From Notholithocarpus densiflorus (lineage: Eukaryota > Streptophyta > Magnoliopsida > Fagales > Fagaceae), in the NCBI GenBank assembly GCA_030021035.2, contig JARYZH020000004.1:10523590-10587589 (forward strand): 64,000 nucleotides of DNA. Direction: 5' to 3'. Shown here one piece after another: positions 1 to 11,757 of the stretch; the first letter of the stretch is position 1, and every line of letters starts with the position of its first letter. Below the pieces are notes generated by a model, which saw only the letters and a program-made list of their open reading frames with translations, was not told where the DNA came from and ran no database searches. A program made the translations under genes and the position numbers.

Positions 1-196
1 CTCATTGTGTTATTTCTATTATTATTGTGTTTGCACCAACAGTTATGACTCATTTTGTACTTGATACCCTCACTTTCTGCTAGATGCAGATAACGAAGCT
101 TTTTCTGGTTTCAAGTTCCATGCATTCTGCCTTTTTGGTGTATTACGGCCTGTTGTAAGTTTGTTGTATTAATTAAATTCTCTTTTTCCCCTGCAG

Positions 197-307
197 GTTA
201 ATAGAGATTTAATATCCAATGAGATGCAAAAGATGCAGCAACAGCTAATGAACTTACAGGCAGAACTTGGTGCTCGTGGGGGAGGAGCACCAGCAGATGA
301 AGTGCAG
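197..307 (+). pseudogene. Single exon of a kinesin-4 (KIN-4A/FRA1-like) gene, fragment
   Basis: An open 37-codon stretch lies between a clean acceptor (tttttcccctgcag) and a GT donor at 308. It reads VNRDLISNEMQKMQQQLMNL and then QAELGARGGGAPADEVQ. The NRD, QQL, LQAEL and ARGGG spacing is what I know from the stalk just after the motor of plant kinesin-4 proteins, which walk on cortical microtubules and affect cell-wall deposition. Leu follows NRD where I recall Pro in the family. The preceding 196 bases look like intron. The expected following exon, which starts near the motif LKERI in the family, is not found downstream, where a peroxidase scrap lies instead. This is either the edge of a gene continuing to the left with a disrupted downstream part, or a copied exon. 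The family call is from memory of its motifs. Confidence 0.6.
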
Positions 308-929
308 GTACTTGTTTTATAAAGAATACAACTATTTTTTGATTTTAGTAGTTAGTGCATTATATGTTTATGAAGATAAACTGAATAGTCTTGGTGGCAA
401 AATGTCTTTCTTTTTTTTTTGTTGGTGTGGTTATATAGGTTATTAGGTAACCATCAAAATACGTCATTTGGTTTGGTGTCTAGTCTTGTTGCTATTCAAG
501 AATCAAGAAAAATATAATGTAGTTTGGAGATAAGTTACATAGTGAATAAAGCAAGATTCAAAATATTATATTTATATAAATATTTAAAAAAAAATTTGAA
601 CCAATATAACCAAGAATATAAGATGGAACATCAAATGGCGTGAAACATATGACTTGACAAGAAGCAAGTCCACATGCATGGCATGCAGAAGTGGTCAAGT
701 GAGTTGATAAGGAAAGTCATAAAAAGACAGCCTCTTTGGCAACCCTGTCAGCATCATTAATATGGTGGGGGCTAAGTCCATCTAGTACACTTAGTAAAAT
801 CAATAATTCTACTAGAGTTTAAGGAAGCACGTGAAGTACGCAAATCATTATATGGTATCCAGATTTTTCCAGCTTCATGAGTTCACGGTCAAATAATTCA
901 AAGCTTCGTTGTATTTTGCTTCTTGGCAG
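308..929. other. Non-coding stretch, no feature recognised
   Basis: AT-rich sequence between the kinesin exon and the peroxidase scrap. I see no ORF, splice-bounded exon or repeat structure beyond short T runs. The last 90 bases may be intron belonging to the peroxidase fragment, since they end in a usable acceptor (cttcttggcag). Confidence 0.5.
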
Positions 930-977
930 GGTTGTGATGGGTCGGTACTCTTGGATGACACCTCTCTAATGAATTGA
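930..977 (+). pseudogene. Class III peroxidase exon-2 start, truncated fragment
   Basis: Directly after an acceptor-like cttcttggcag the plus strand reads GCDGSVLLDDTSLMN and then a stop (975-977). GCDGSVLLDDT is the hallmark that follows the distal histidine of secretory plant peroxidases (FHDCFV.GCD.SVLLDDT). In many genes of this family intron 1 falls exactly between the Q of CFVQ and GCD, which fits the acceptor seen here. None of the rest of the enzyme (first exon with the distal His, proximal His region) is present nearby. It is a decayed scrap and cannot encode an enzyme. Confidence 0.75.
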
Positions 978-3277
978 TATTTTGTAAATTTAATATGAAA
1001 CATTTTATATTTGATTTTGACAGTAAATATATATATATATATATATATGTGCGTGTTTATTTGTAATAGAAAATTTTAATAGGATTTATAGTAATATTTA
1101 TAATAAAAGTGATAATAATTTTCTAGATATTACATTTTGGTCCCCTTTGATAGCATCTGTTATTGTAAGTGCCTGCTGATTTTTTTTTTTTTTTTTTTTT
1201 TTTTGGCTTTCTAATGATGATGTATTTGTTCTATATATCATGGCTGTGTGGAGAGGACCACTTGGGCTGGTGGTCACTTACCCATATATTTTAGTTTGAA
1301 ATTTTTTTAATATACCTGTGAAAGATCCGTCATATTATGCTGCATTGCACTTACAGATGATGACATAGAAAAAAATAGTGTGATGTGACCTAATCTTTGA
1401 AAGTGACTTATAATACTTAGGAAGAGACATTTAGCAAAACAAGAATGGTAATAATACTTAAGAAGAGACTTATTGGTGTGAATGATTGATGGCTGTTTTA
1501 TGTTTAGATTATTCTGGGTGCATGGTTATGATGTGTTTGTATGTGATGTCACTAAAGTGGGGGGTAAGGTATATGTGTCTTGCCTCAATTCAGGTTTTAT
1601 GGGTTCTGACATGTCTGGAAATCAATGTGGATTGTGCATTGAACCTAGGTGAACTTCTGGCTTGTCATTGAAAAGAGAAACCTTTGCATCCTACTTGGTA
1701 AAAATAATTAGGCAATTGATGTTTCATTGGTTGAAATATTTAAAATATGCTACTGTGTTCGTGCAAGATTTCCACTGAGAACTTGCTGAGATCGATAAAA
1801 GCATAGTTGGGTTGAACTTTATTCAACTATATGTCTCCTATCTTGTTATTCCATTCCATTGTGTTTGGGGCCAGATAATTTATTAAATCATATTCTTCCT
1901 TGCCTATGAGATAAGGTTTGTCACTCCTTGTCTCATCCTATCACTGTTGAGGTTGATTTCTGATAAGCATAGTTGAGTTCTCTCGTCATTGGGTGTTTAT
2001 TTGTTACCTGACCATTTTTTCATTTGTCAACAATGGAAACTAAACAAGTCAAGCATTTTGAAAGAATGAAGCAGGGGTTTTATATTTCCATAGAAACTGC
2101 AAACTAGTCTTTCTCACAATTGCAAATCTTAATTTATATAGGAACTGCAAACTAGTCTTTCTCTCAGTTGGACCAACCAAAATATAGGAACTGTCTCAAC
2201 CAAATACATTGGAACAACCTAATCAAGTTAGGCAAAAGGTGAACTTATCATTAGCTATTGTTTAATGGTTCAATGAACTTCTGTTCATCCATAGATTGCC
2301 ACCTATTATTCAAAGCCTTTCAAATCAAATAATATAGAATATGCTTATGTCTCTATAGTAATCTCTCTTTTGAAGTGTTTCATTAATTCATTCTTAACAA
2401 AATTCAGTGTTGTACATTGTACACTTTTTTCCTGCTTGAAGAGGGTCTAGCTTTTTGATGTAGGTCCTACTTAGTCTGATATGGACTGCTCTTTTCAGGC
2501 ATGGCTTTGGTGGGATGTGATGTAGTGGCAACAGACCAAGTTGAAGTTAGATCACTGTTATGAGAAATATTGAACGTAATACTTCAACAATCCTGGTTCT
2601 GGTGTGCTCTTCAATCTTGAAACAATTTTCATTGCCTTATGCATATTACAGATTCAGTATATGTCTTTTTCCCCCCTCCTTTTTACCCATTGCTCCATGG
2701 TAGTGCCAAATTCTATGTAAAACTGTCATATTGACTTTGACCATATTTTGTACTTGGAATGGATCAGTGATAGGAGTGATAACTCTAACTACTCTAGTTA
2801 TAGAATTGTTTGGCAAATTAGGGTAATTATTTTTTTAGAAAGTTTTGAGTAGCAAATTAGGGTAATTGTTTATTCACTCCTTGTTTGGTTTCTTAGAAAA
2901 TTGAGGTACATAGAAGAAAAGTGTTTCTATCGTATGTTGGTTTTTGGAAAATACTGAATTAAGGCTACCTCAAAACAAATTGGAGATAGATGGGTGAAGG
3001 CTTTTGCTTAATGACATATTCTGGTGGTAATGACATTTAGTACGCATGGTTGCTCAAAAGATTCATTGTATTTATAATTAATTGCAACTGAAATTATAAT
3101 TAAGAATGCTTCATTTTCCTTCTCTTTGGCTTTTAATACCTACTCAATTTTATTTTTATTAGTGTTAGTAATTACTATTTAACATAACCCTACTATTAAG
3201 GTGGCATAGTCTTGCATAGTTAGCATACCTCATGACACTGAGCAATATTAGAAATGTAAGGACTATAATTTTCCTAA
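978..3277. other. Intergenic AT-rich stretch with microsatellite and poly-T
   Basis: No coding exon is recognisable. A (TA)n run lies at about 1026-1049 and a T run of about 28 at 1179-1206, which may be the reverse-strand tail of a decayed retroposon. A 21-base phrase (aactgcaaactagtctttctc without its last base in the second half) occurs twice between 2090 and 2165. Short ORFs here have no protein-like character. Confidence 0.5.
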
Positions 3278-3390
3278 GAATCTGCTTTGAATATTTAGTA
3301 GAGATTTTTCCTTGATGTTAGGACTATATTGTGAGAATCTGCTTTGAATATTTAGTAGAGATTTTTCCTCGATGTTAGGACTATATTGTG
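3278..3390. repeat. Two-copy tandem duplication, about 56 bp period
   Basis: The phrase beginning gaatctgctttgaatattta and ending in gactatattgtg occurs twice in immediate succession with one difference (ccttgatg versus cctcgatg). The near identity points to a recent local slippage or repair duplication in otherwise old, degraded sequence. Confidence 0.85.
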
Positions 3391-3724
3391 CTTTATGTGA
3401 TACAATTTTTCCTGATTAACACACTACAGATTTTTCCTTGATCTCTATTATATTGTATTGTGGTCAAGATCATATTAGCAGGTTGCTGTCTGTTTGGTCT
3501 CTTCATTTTAATGAATGAAGAATGTCTCTGAACTTATATTTTTTAGGGGTAAAATTCCTGTCTCCCTTAGAGTTAATGAAAACTAAAGATATGTCCTCCC
3601 CCTATTATATTGTATTGTTTTGTTTTGTTTGCTGGCAATTGGTTGGGAACTGTTTATGTTGAGCTTTAGTGCTTGCAGATAATTTGGGCAGGAATTACAG
3701 ATTACGCAGGGAAAAAAAAAAAAC

Positions 3725-3930
3725 CTATAGCCGCGTTTTTAAAAACGCGGCTATAGACAAACACAGCCCAAGGCCTATAGCCGCGTTTTAGAAAACGCAG
3801 CTCAAAGTGGGTCTATAGCCACGTTTTAGAAAACGCAGCTCACAGCTATAGTTCTGACCTTTAGCGGCGGTTAAAAAAACACGGCTATATCGTATAATTT
3901 ATGTTCAAATTTCTTGTGTTTTAGATTTTA
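3725..3930. mobile_element. Cluster of long palindromic units, CACTA subterminal-repeat-like
   Basis: Bases 3725-3756 form a perfect 32-bp palindrome with arm CTATAGCCGCGTTTTT. Three more units follow at about 3775, 3813 and 3860, each a decayed version (CTATAGCCGCGTTTT / AAAACGCAGC, then CTATAGCCACG, then TTTAGCGGCGG paired with a weaker arm). Repeated GC-rich palindromes separated by short AT spacers resemble the subterminal region of plant CACTA (En/Spm) elements, where the transposase binds. A caaatttcttgtg at 3906-3918 is similar to a reversed CACTA terminus, which usually reads TTTCTTGTAGTG, but it is degraded. No transposase is nearby, so this is at best an element remnant. Confidence 0.5.
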
Positions 3931-3959
3931 TATAATTTATGTTTCTTATTAACTCCCTA

Positions 3960-6900
3960 GACAAAAATCCTAGAGCCACCCCTGGATAGGGTGAATTTTA
4001 ATTTTAATTTCATATTTAAAAAGTATTATTAAATTATAAAATTAGATAATTATAGGTTTATATTGTTCACATTTGTTTAGTCTACCATATATAAGAGGGT
4101 CATTCAACTGTACCCCCCCCCCCCCAAAAAAAAGGGGGTATGGTACCACCTATATCTGAACCATTAACTTGGTGTTGTTATCATCTTAGCCGTTAATTTA
4201 ATTTTAGTAGAAACTAGTTACTGGCAAAGCAAGTCAACGTATATAAACTAAAAAAAAAAAAATTCTGATGGTCTCTCACAGTTTTTGTTCTCCGATTTTT
4301 CTTCCTCTCTCGTGTTCTTCGCTTCCTCTTGCGTTCTCTGGTAAAGGTTTCTTTCTTTCTTTCTAAAAAAAAATTGAAGGTTTCTTTAAAGGATCATAAT
4401 CGTATTGATATTGTTAAAGGTAAGTATCAAAACGATAAAACCCTATTTTCACTGCTATTGTTTTGTTTCCCTTTTTTCTTTATTAGTTTCTTGTGGGTAT
4501 TGTGTATGGGGTGGGTGGGTGGGGAAGAGTACTCAATCTTCCTCTGGTGTGTTTGGATGGCATGGGATTTCGTTTAGGATTTGGATTTGGGTGGGTAACT
4601 TAAAAAGAGAAGAATTTGTATTTGACCCAAATCCATCTTGGAATTCAAGTTCCAAGTCTATTGATTTCAAATCCCTCACTAACTGTGGAATTTTGGAAAT
4701 CCTCCCACAACGCTCGCGTCTTCACTGCCTCAAGCTGTGATAACAATGTTAAAGCTGCAACCACCATGGTATTTAGGTTTGTCTCTCTTAGCCTATCTAA
4801 GTTTGTTCTGGGTTTGTCTTTATTTCTGTTTTTGTTTGTATTTGAGTTGTGTGGGTTTCGTTTGGATTTTTCTATGTGGGTTTGTATCTACTGGTAAGCA
4901 TGGGTTGGTTTAGTTTTGTTAAGAAATTGTTGGAGATATTTTTTTAGAGTGCCGAGTTGGTCTAATTGAAATGCAAAGAATTGTTTGATGAAATGCCTCT
5001 ATGAGCTATGTATTTTAACGCATGATAACTTTTTGGTTGACAATGGTGATAACTTTTTAACTAGTTTAACATAAGATGTTTGCTTTGTGTATAGCTACAT
5101 TGATTTCAAAGTTTGTCATGTTGGTAGATTTCTATCAATGCTTAGTCTGTGATGAAAGAAGACTGCCTAGTGCTAATTATGTAATTGATTCCTTTTGTTT
5201 CCATAGAACAGGCAGAACCTTTTTTTTTTTTCATGTCTAATAAGCATTTTGATGGCTTTGCTTAACCCTGGAATAGCTTTGAAATATATTTGTAATGTTG
5301 AGTAGATAACATCAATTCATCTCAATCCAACATTAAGGAATAGCTTGTGTCGATTGCAGTGTGTAAATAATATTAATTCATCTCAATCCAACATCCTCTT
5401 TTTCTCTTCTTAGTAGTTCTTTCATAGTTTTTCTCCCTTATATTAATCGCAATGCGTGGGATGCTTATGCCAAGGTATGGTCCCAAATTATGACACTTTT
5501 TTTTGCTTAAATTATGATGGGGTATTCTTTGTATTTGCAATTTTGGAAATGGTTGGTCTGTTTTTTGGGTTATGTTATACTACCTGGGTTAGTTTTATTT
5601 TCCTCTTGTTATACTGTTAAGGGAGTGCCATTGGCCATTGCATTGGGGTATTGAATTTTTCTGATTATATTTTTACATACTGTGGTAATATCCATAAATT
5701 TAAGATTCAGATTCTTTGTTTGCTGGGTTTCTCAATTTGTTTATTTTCTTTGATGTGTACTATTCTGATTGTAGGGGTTGTAAAGGCAGTCAAAAACATT
5801 GTAGCTGTAAAATTTAAAATACAAAATTTTGTTACTGATGTGTTAGTAAGTTTTTATGAAACTGAATTTCTGTGGATTCCTTGCCTGACTAACAATGTTG
5901 AAAATGCAAGTTCTGCAAAAAGTAGATCTTAAAATGTAAATACTTTAAGTGGTTACAATGTGCTGGCCTTTCAGTTTGAAAATTATAGGGTATGTTTAGA
6001 AGGCCTGACAACTATTTGCAAAGTGCAAACAAGTTCTGAAACTGTTAGAATTTTATGTTAAACTGTGGTCTTTTTTGAGAACAATATTTATTGAGATTTG
6101 CTATTATAAATTATTAGATTTCAATAGTTTTGGTTCAATTGTGCTAACTCACTGCTTGTCTTTTTTTTTTTTTTAATAGAAAATTTCAAAAGCTTGTGCT
6201 TATTAAAACAAAGTTATTGACAATTGGGAGGTCATTAAGATCTTGTTTGGACCTATTGTTCCTTTTACCTGTTGTTTTGGCCTTAACTTACACAGTACTA
6301 TTGTTTTGTGTAAAAGATTAAATTCTAAATGCTGTATTTTAATATATTCACATCTTGCAGCTTCTTGTCAATTTTCTTGTAGTTGAATATTGCTAGTAGC
6401 TTTTGCTTTGATGTAATTGGCTTTGTAATTGGGCAGCCTTTTATTTCCATAAAATCCAATCATTTCTCAGGGGAAAAATAAAAAAACAGAATTTGTCGTT
6501 TTTCATTTCTGCATATGCATTTGGTTCATAGTCATGATGCAAGGATCCATTGTGAGCCTATCTTATTAATTTTTGAATGTATCAGTTTGAAGAAATATCA
6601 CTTTCTAACGATATAATCTATGCCTTCAACAATTTGAGTCCTGTTAACTATACTTTTGGACTATATATTTTATGAGCCGATTTAATTATATAACAGTACA
6701 AATCATACTTTATATATATATATATATATATAAACAATAGTGCAAGAATTATTATACTTTGGGTTCTTTCTTAAGTCAATTAAGAGGAACTAAGTGTGGT
6801 TAAACTTAGTTTACTTGCTTAAGTTTGTGTTTTTATTTTTAATTTGTGCCCTTATTCCTATTGTCATGTTTATCAGATATACATACACCTCTACTATGTC

Positions 6901-8279
6901 ATGGGTGCTGCCAATGACAAGCATGGGAATTATCATGGCTTCAGGTTATTAGAGTGCCATGAATATCTTAGCATCAACCATCAGAAGTGTGTTGTACTTG
7001 GAGATTTGAGAATTGTAACTCTTTTTTAGGGATTGAATACCTTACTTTGTATGTTTTGATTTCGTCAGATTGATGTGTAAATATGTAAATGTAGCAAAAC
7101 ATGTTGTACCTTTGGTTCTTTATTTAATTTCTAACACATGATTAGATTGATCAATATAATACAAATAATGTTTCTATTCAATGTAATACAAATATAATTT
7201 GTCCTCTCCATTGATAGTGATTACAATGGATGCAGTTTGCAGATAAATGTTAATTGATATACCTAGACTAATCTCATGGATGCTATGATGATATGCAAGT
7301 TCTGATCAGGTGTGTGAGTGACGACATGTTAATTTGCATCATTTGCATCTTTTAGAGGGATTGGTAGGGTTTAAGGGTATTTCGTGATTTAATAAATAAA
7401 TAAAATCATTATAATGTGGAAAATTGTTAGACCTCGAAAGTGACGTGACAAAGTATTATAAGGTCAACTAATAATCAAACGTCTTTAGTTTTTTCAAATT
7501 ACTAATCACTAACTCGTGTGATCCACTAAATGTGATGCATTCAATAGTTAGCGATTAAATATTTTCAATGTTATAGTTAGTTAAAAATGAATGAAATTCA
7601 ATATTTAGTTCAAAAATGTTACTAAAATTAAAATGTAGAAAGTTTAAGAAAAGTAATAATTGGGAAAATTATTTTATTGATCTCAAATCCAAATCCAAAT
7701 TTAGGTATCTAAACAACGGAATTTCAAATCCTTCATTGTACAAAAAGGCCCAATTAAGGAATTTAAAAATTAATGGATTTTGTAAGTTCTGTAGTCCTTT
7801 TGTATCGAATTTTACAATGAATTTGTAGAGGTGGGAACTTTAGTCCAAATAACCAAGCATAGATGGGAATTTTAACTAGTGAGATAAATTATACAACGTT
7901 GGTAATTTTAACAAGTTTGATCCTCGGGTAAGCTTCCGAGGACAAAGTTCACATTTCTTATCTGTGTACACTTTGGGCATTAAAGACAAGCTTGTTTCTA
8001 CCAAATTTTCTAATCCACATTAATGAGGGAGGTTACAGCTTAAATAGGGTTTCTTAGTACAACCTAACCTTCCACGTGTAGGGTGGTTAGGCAGACTAAT
8101 TAGATATTTCTATACATCTGGCTTGCCGAAAGGTAACAGTGATCTTGCTAGCTGGAGAATCACTGTTCAGGGGTCTTATCCCAGAGCAACAGGTAAAGGG
8201 CATTTAATGTGGTGTGCTGGAGTAGGGAGCTCCCCCCTAGAGTAGGGAGCTCCCCCCTTGATCATTTAGGTTCTAAGGA
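3960..8279. other. Long stretch without recognisable genes
   Basis: A C13-A8-G5 run lies at 4105-4138. A pyrimidine-rich segment followed by ctctctggtaaag near 4260-4350 could be a 5' leader with a splice donor, but no downstream coding exon supports it. (TA)n occurs at about 6712-6732. Bases 7925-8250 (gatcctcgggtaagcttccg onwards, with a doubled gagtagggagctccccc at 8220-8260) look like part of an old repeat, perhaps an LTR, but no partner copy is in the window. The short ORFs are not protein-like. Confidence 0.4.
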
Positions 8280-8760
8280 GATTTTGATAATTTTAGAGGG
8301 AATTGGGGGAATTCTGGTCATTTTTTAAGTTATGAGGGAATTTTGGTCATTTTTTAGTTTCTAAGGGTATTTTAAGATATTCTCTAGGTATAGGGGGCAT
8401 TACGGTCATTTTCTCTTCTAAGGATAGTTTGGTCATATTTTAGGTTTTATGGTAATTTCGGTCATTTTTTAAGTTTCAAGGTCATGTGGTCATTTTTTTC
8501 CTAAGGATATTTTGGTCAATTTTTAGGTTTCATCGTTATTTTGGTCATTTTTAAAGTTTCAAGGTCATTCAATCAATTTTTTATTTGTTCTAATGGTATT
8601 TTGGTTATTTTTTAGGTTTCGTGGTTATTTCAGTTATTTTTTAGGTTTTATGGTAATTTTGGTCTTTTTTTTTTAAGTTTTAGGGTGATTCGATCATTTT
8701 TTAGGTTCTAAAGGTATTATGGTCATTTTTAGGTTTCAGAGGTATTATGGTAATTAGTGA
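8280..8760. repeat. Degenerate tandem array, about 35-45 bp unit
   Basis: The core ggtcattttttaggtttcaa, or close variants with ggtattttggtcattttt, recurs about a dozen times with variable spacing. The array is T-rich on this strand and without strict periodicity. It abuts the 92-bp array to its right, but the two units share no obvious sequence. Confidence 0.75.
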
Positions 8761-8769
8761 GAAAAAAAA

Positions 8770-10835
8770 AACTATTGAATGTAACAAAAGTACGCTCACA
8801 TTTGAAGTTGGTACTGCCCATTATGACAATGGAACCGCCAGATGTGAGAAAAAAACAAGGGTACAACCAAATGTGGCAAAAGTATAATCAAGAATAATGT
8901 TGGTACTGCTTAATGTGACAAGTACAAATACACAATGTATTAGCATGTGTTAGTGTAAAATACACAAGTGTGATAAAAAATAAGGGAACCACCAAATGTG
9001 ACAAAAGAATTGTCACATGTGATGTTAAAATTGTACAATGTGAGAATGGAATTGTCAGATGGAAGAAAAAAATAAGGGAACCACCAAATGTGACAAAAGT
9101 GCTGTCAAATGTGATGTTGGAACTGCACAATGTGAGGATGGAACAATCGAATGTGAGAAAATATAAGGGAACTACCAAATGTGACAAAAAACCTGTCACA
9201 TGTGATAATAGAACTGCACAATGTGAGGTTGAAATCGTCAAATGTGAGAAAAAAAAAAGGGAACCACCAAATATGACAAAAGAACTGTCATATGTGATGT
9301 GAGAAAAAAAACTGTTACATGTGATATTGGAACTGCACAATGTGAGGATGGAACCGTCAAATGTGAGAAAAAAGTTAGGGAACCACCAAATGTGACAAAA
9401 GAACTGACACATGTGATGTTGGAACTGCACAATGTGAGGATGAAACCGTCAAATGTGAGAAAAAAAGTAAGGGAACCACCAAATGTGAGAAAAAAACTGT
9501 CACATGTGATGTTGGAACTGCACAATGTAAGGATGAAACCGTCAAATGTGAGAAAAAAAGTAAGGGAACCACCAAATGTGACAAGAATTATCACATGTGA
9601 TAAGAATTATCACATGTGATGTTGGAACTGCACAATGTGAGGATGGAATCGTCAAATGTGAGAAAAAAGTAAGGGAACCACTAAATGCGAGAAAAGAACT
9701 GTCACATGTGATGTTGAAACTACAAAATGTGAAGATAGAACCGTCAAGTGTGAGAAAACAGTAACAGAACCACCCAATGTGACAAAAGAATTGTCATATG
9801 TGATGTTGGAATTGCACAATGTGAGGATGGAACCGTCAAATGTGAAAAAAAAAAATAAGTAAACCACCAAATGTGACAAAAGAACTGTCACATGTGATGT
9901 TGGAACTGCATAATGTGAGGATGAAACCGTCAAATGTAAAAAAAAAGTAAGCGAACCATTAAATGCGAGAAAAGAACTATCACATGTGATGTTGGAATTA
10001 CAAAATGTGAAGATGGAACTGTCAAGTGTGAGAAAACAGTCACGGAACTACCCAATGTGACAAAAGAATTGTCATATGTGATGTTGGAACTACACAATAT
10101 GAGGATGGAACCATCAAATGTGAGAAAAAAAAGTAAGGAAACCACCAAATGTGAGGATGGAACCATCAAATGTGAGAAAAAAAAGTAAGGGAACCACCAA
10201 ATGTTGAGAAAAAAACTGTCACGTGTGATGTTAGAACTGCACAATATGAGGATGGATCCATCAAATGTGAGAAAAAAGTAAGGGAACCACCAAATGTGAC
10301 AAAAGAACTGTCACATGTGATGTTGGAACTGCACAATGTGAGGAGTCAAATGTGAGAAAAAAGTAAGGGAACCACCAAATGTGACAAAAGAATTGTCACA
10401 TGTGATGTTGGAATTGCGCAATGTGAGGATGGAACCGTCAAGTGTGAGAAAAAAGTAAGGGAACCATCCAATGTGACAAAAGAACTGTCATATGTGATGT
10501 TGAAACTGCACAATATGAGGATGAAACCATCAAATGTAAGAAAAAAAAGTAAGGGAACCACCAAATGTGAGAAAAAAACTGTCACATGTGATGTTGGAAC
10601 TACACAATGTGAGAATGAAACCGTCAAATATGAGAAAAAAGTAAGGGAATCACCAAATGTGACAAAAGAACTGTCACATGTGATGTTAGAACTGCACAAT
10701 GTGAGGATGAAACCGTTAAATGTGAGAAAAAAGTAAGGAAACTACCAAATGTGACAAGAGAACTGTCACATGTGATGTTGGAACTACACAATATGAAGAT
10801 GAAACCATCAAATGTGAGAAAAAAGTAACCTAATG
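8770..10835. repeat. Higher-order minisatellite, about 92-bp unit, about 20 copies
   Basis: The unit repeats at about 90-93-base spacing from about 8770 to 10835. Each unit contains four related subunits of 21, 21, about 29 and 21 bases. All open with AAC and share an ATGTGA core: a TGTCACATGTGATGTTGG form, a TGCACAATGTGAGGATGG form, a CGTCAAATGTGAG form carrying an A-tract plus GTAAGGG, and a CACCAAATGTGACAAAAG form. The array therefore grew in two steps: subunit amplification, then amplification of the four-mer. Some units are incomplete (near 9290, 9600 and 10140). Long ORFs occur on both strands because the unit is close to a multiple of three and poor in stops in some frames. They are low-complexity and I do not treat them as genes. 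Confidence 0.93.
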
Positions 10836-10844
10836 TAGCAGGTT

Positions 10845-10890
10845 ACCTACTAGTGGGTACCGTACTCCCCTTTTTTTGGGGGTACCGTAG
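10845..10890. repeat. Hairpin at the right edge of the minisatellite
   Basis: Bases 10855-10890 read GGGTACCGTACTCCCC, T7, then GGGGGTACCGTA, an imperfect inverted repeat around a T-tract. A similar C-run/A-run/G-run structure with GGTATGGTACC occurs at 4100-4147. They may be small members of one foldback family. Confidence 0.5.
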
Positions 10891-11655
10891 AATTACTCTA
10901 TATAAGATTTAAATTGCAAATACAATGTAAACTAAGAATTTTTGTATAAAGTTAATCAATTAATGAATGAACTGAATTTGTTAAAAAAGGTTTTAGGGTG
11001 TAGTTACTCAAAATTAACATGGTTAGGATTTTGAGGCCCCGGTCGGGTTAGATTAGGCCTGTGGCCTAGCATAACACCGAATTAGAACCTCTGCCCCAGT
11101 GAAGAATAAAGAAAGATCGCTTGGGTTTTTTTTTCTTGCAAAAATTAAATAGTTTATTTAAATTATTTTCTTTTGGTGTGCGCAGAAAATTAAATAAAGT
11201 TTAGAATGCAGAATTCTAACTCTATTCCTTCTCACGTAAAAGATTTTGTAGTGGCGAACCACTTTAGGACGGGAGGGACCCGTGAATTATATCTCTGGTC
11301 CATTGCTTTGTTTTTTTGTACAAGTCCCTGGTCCATTGCTAATACTTCTTGGTTGTTGCTTACTCCTCTACATCATCCAACAATCAATATTAATATTTGA
11401 ATACTAATTTATGGCCAAAATCTATAAATGGACCTATTGTAGATATGGTATATTCAAATTTACTTAACAAAAAGAAAATATTTTGTTTTTTTATTCAAAA
11501 GGTGATGTCATTATTGATAAGATAAAAGTATAAAAAGATAAAAACAGATTAGGTATGGACTAAATAGTGACTAAATTAAATCAATAGTTTTATGACTTAT
11601 AATTTGACTATCTTTCCATTTCCTTCTCCCAGCAGCCAGCACAGTACGTACCCAG
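10891..11655. other. Intergenic stretch upstream of the CTL exon
   Basis: No gene is recognised. A GC-richer phrase at 11035-11100 (gaggccccggtcgggttaga) may be part of an old repeat. The final 100 bases are the proximal promoter of the next gene. Confidence 0.4.
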
Positions 11656-11659
11656 TTTA

Positions 11660-11668
11660 TTATAAATA
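11660..11668 (+). promoter_or_regulatory. TATA box of the chitinase-like exon
   Basis: TTATAAATAG lies about 95 bases before the chosen ATG. A start of transcription about 30 bases further, near 11690, would give a leader of about 65 bases. Its survival in front of an intact exon suggests the gene copy kept its promoter. Confidence 0.6.
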
Positions 11669-11757
11669 GCAACTTCTACTTACAGCCCCTTAATAAGTGA
11701 AGGTACAGACTTTTCTCCAGTCTTTACCATTGTTAATCAGTGTTACATGAAAAATTA

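Noticed and set aside
4105..4900. Host gene with pyrimidine-rich leader at 4260-4350 and coding to 4900
   Set aside because: The candidate frames overlap one another without domain-like sequence; donor-like ctctggtaaag alone is not enough.
8888..9430. 180-codon ORF and similar ORFs on both strands of the 8.8-10.7 kb region as genes
   Set aside because: They are translations of the tandem array; the repeat period, not selection, keeps them open, and both strands are equally open.
11740..11757. Upstream in-frame GTG as the start of the chitinase-like protein
   Set aside because: Plant nuclear genes start at ATG; the first in-frame ATG at 11758 gives a plausible signal peptide.
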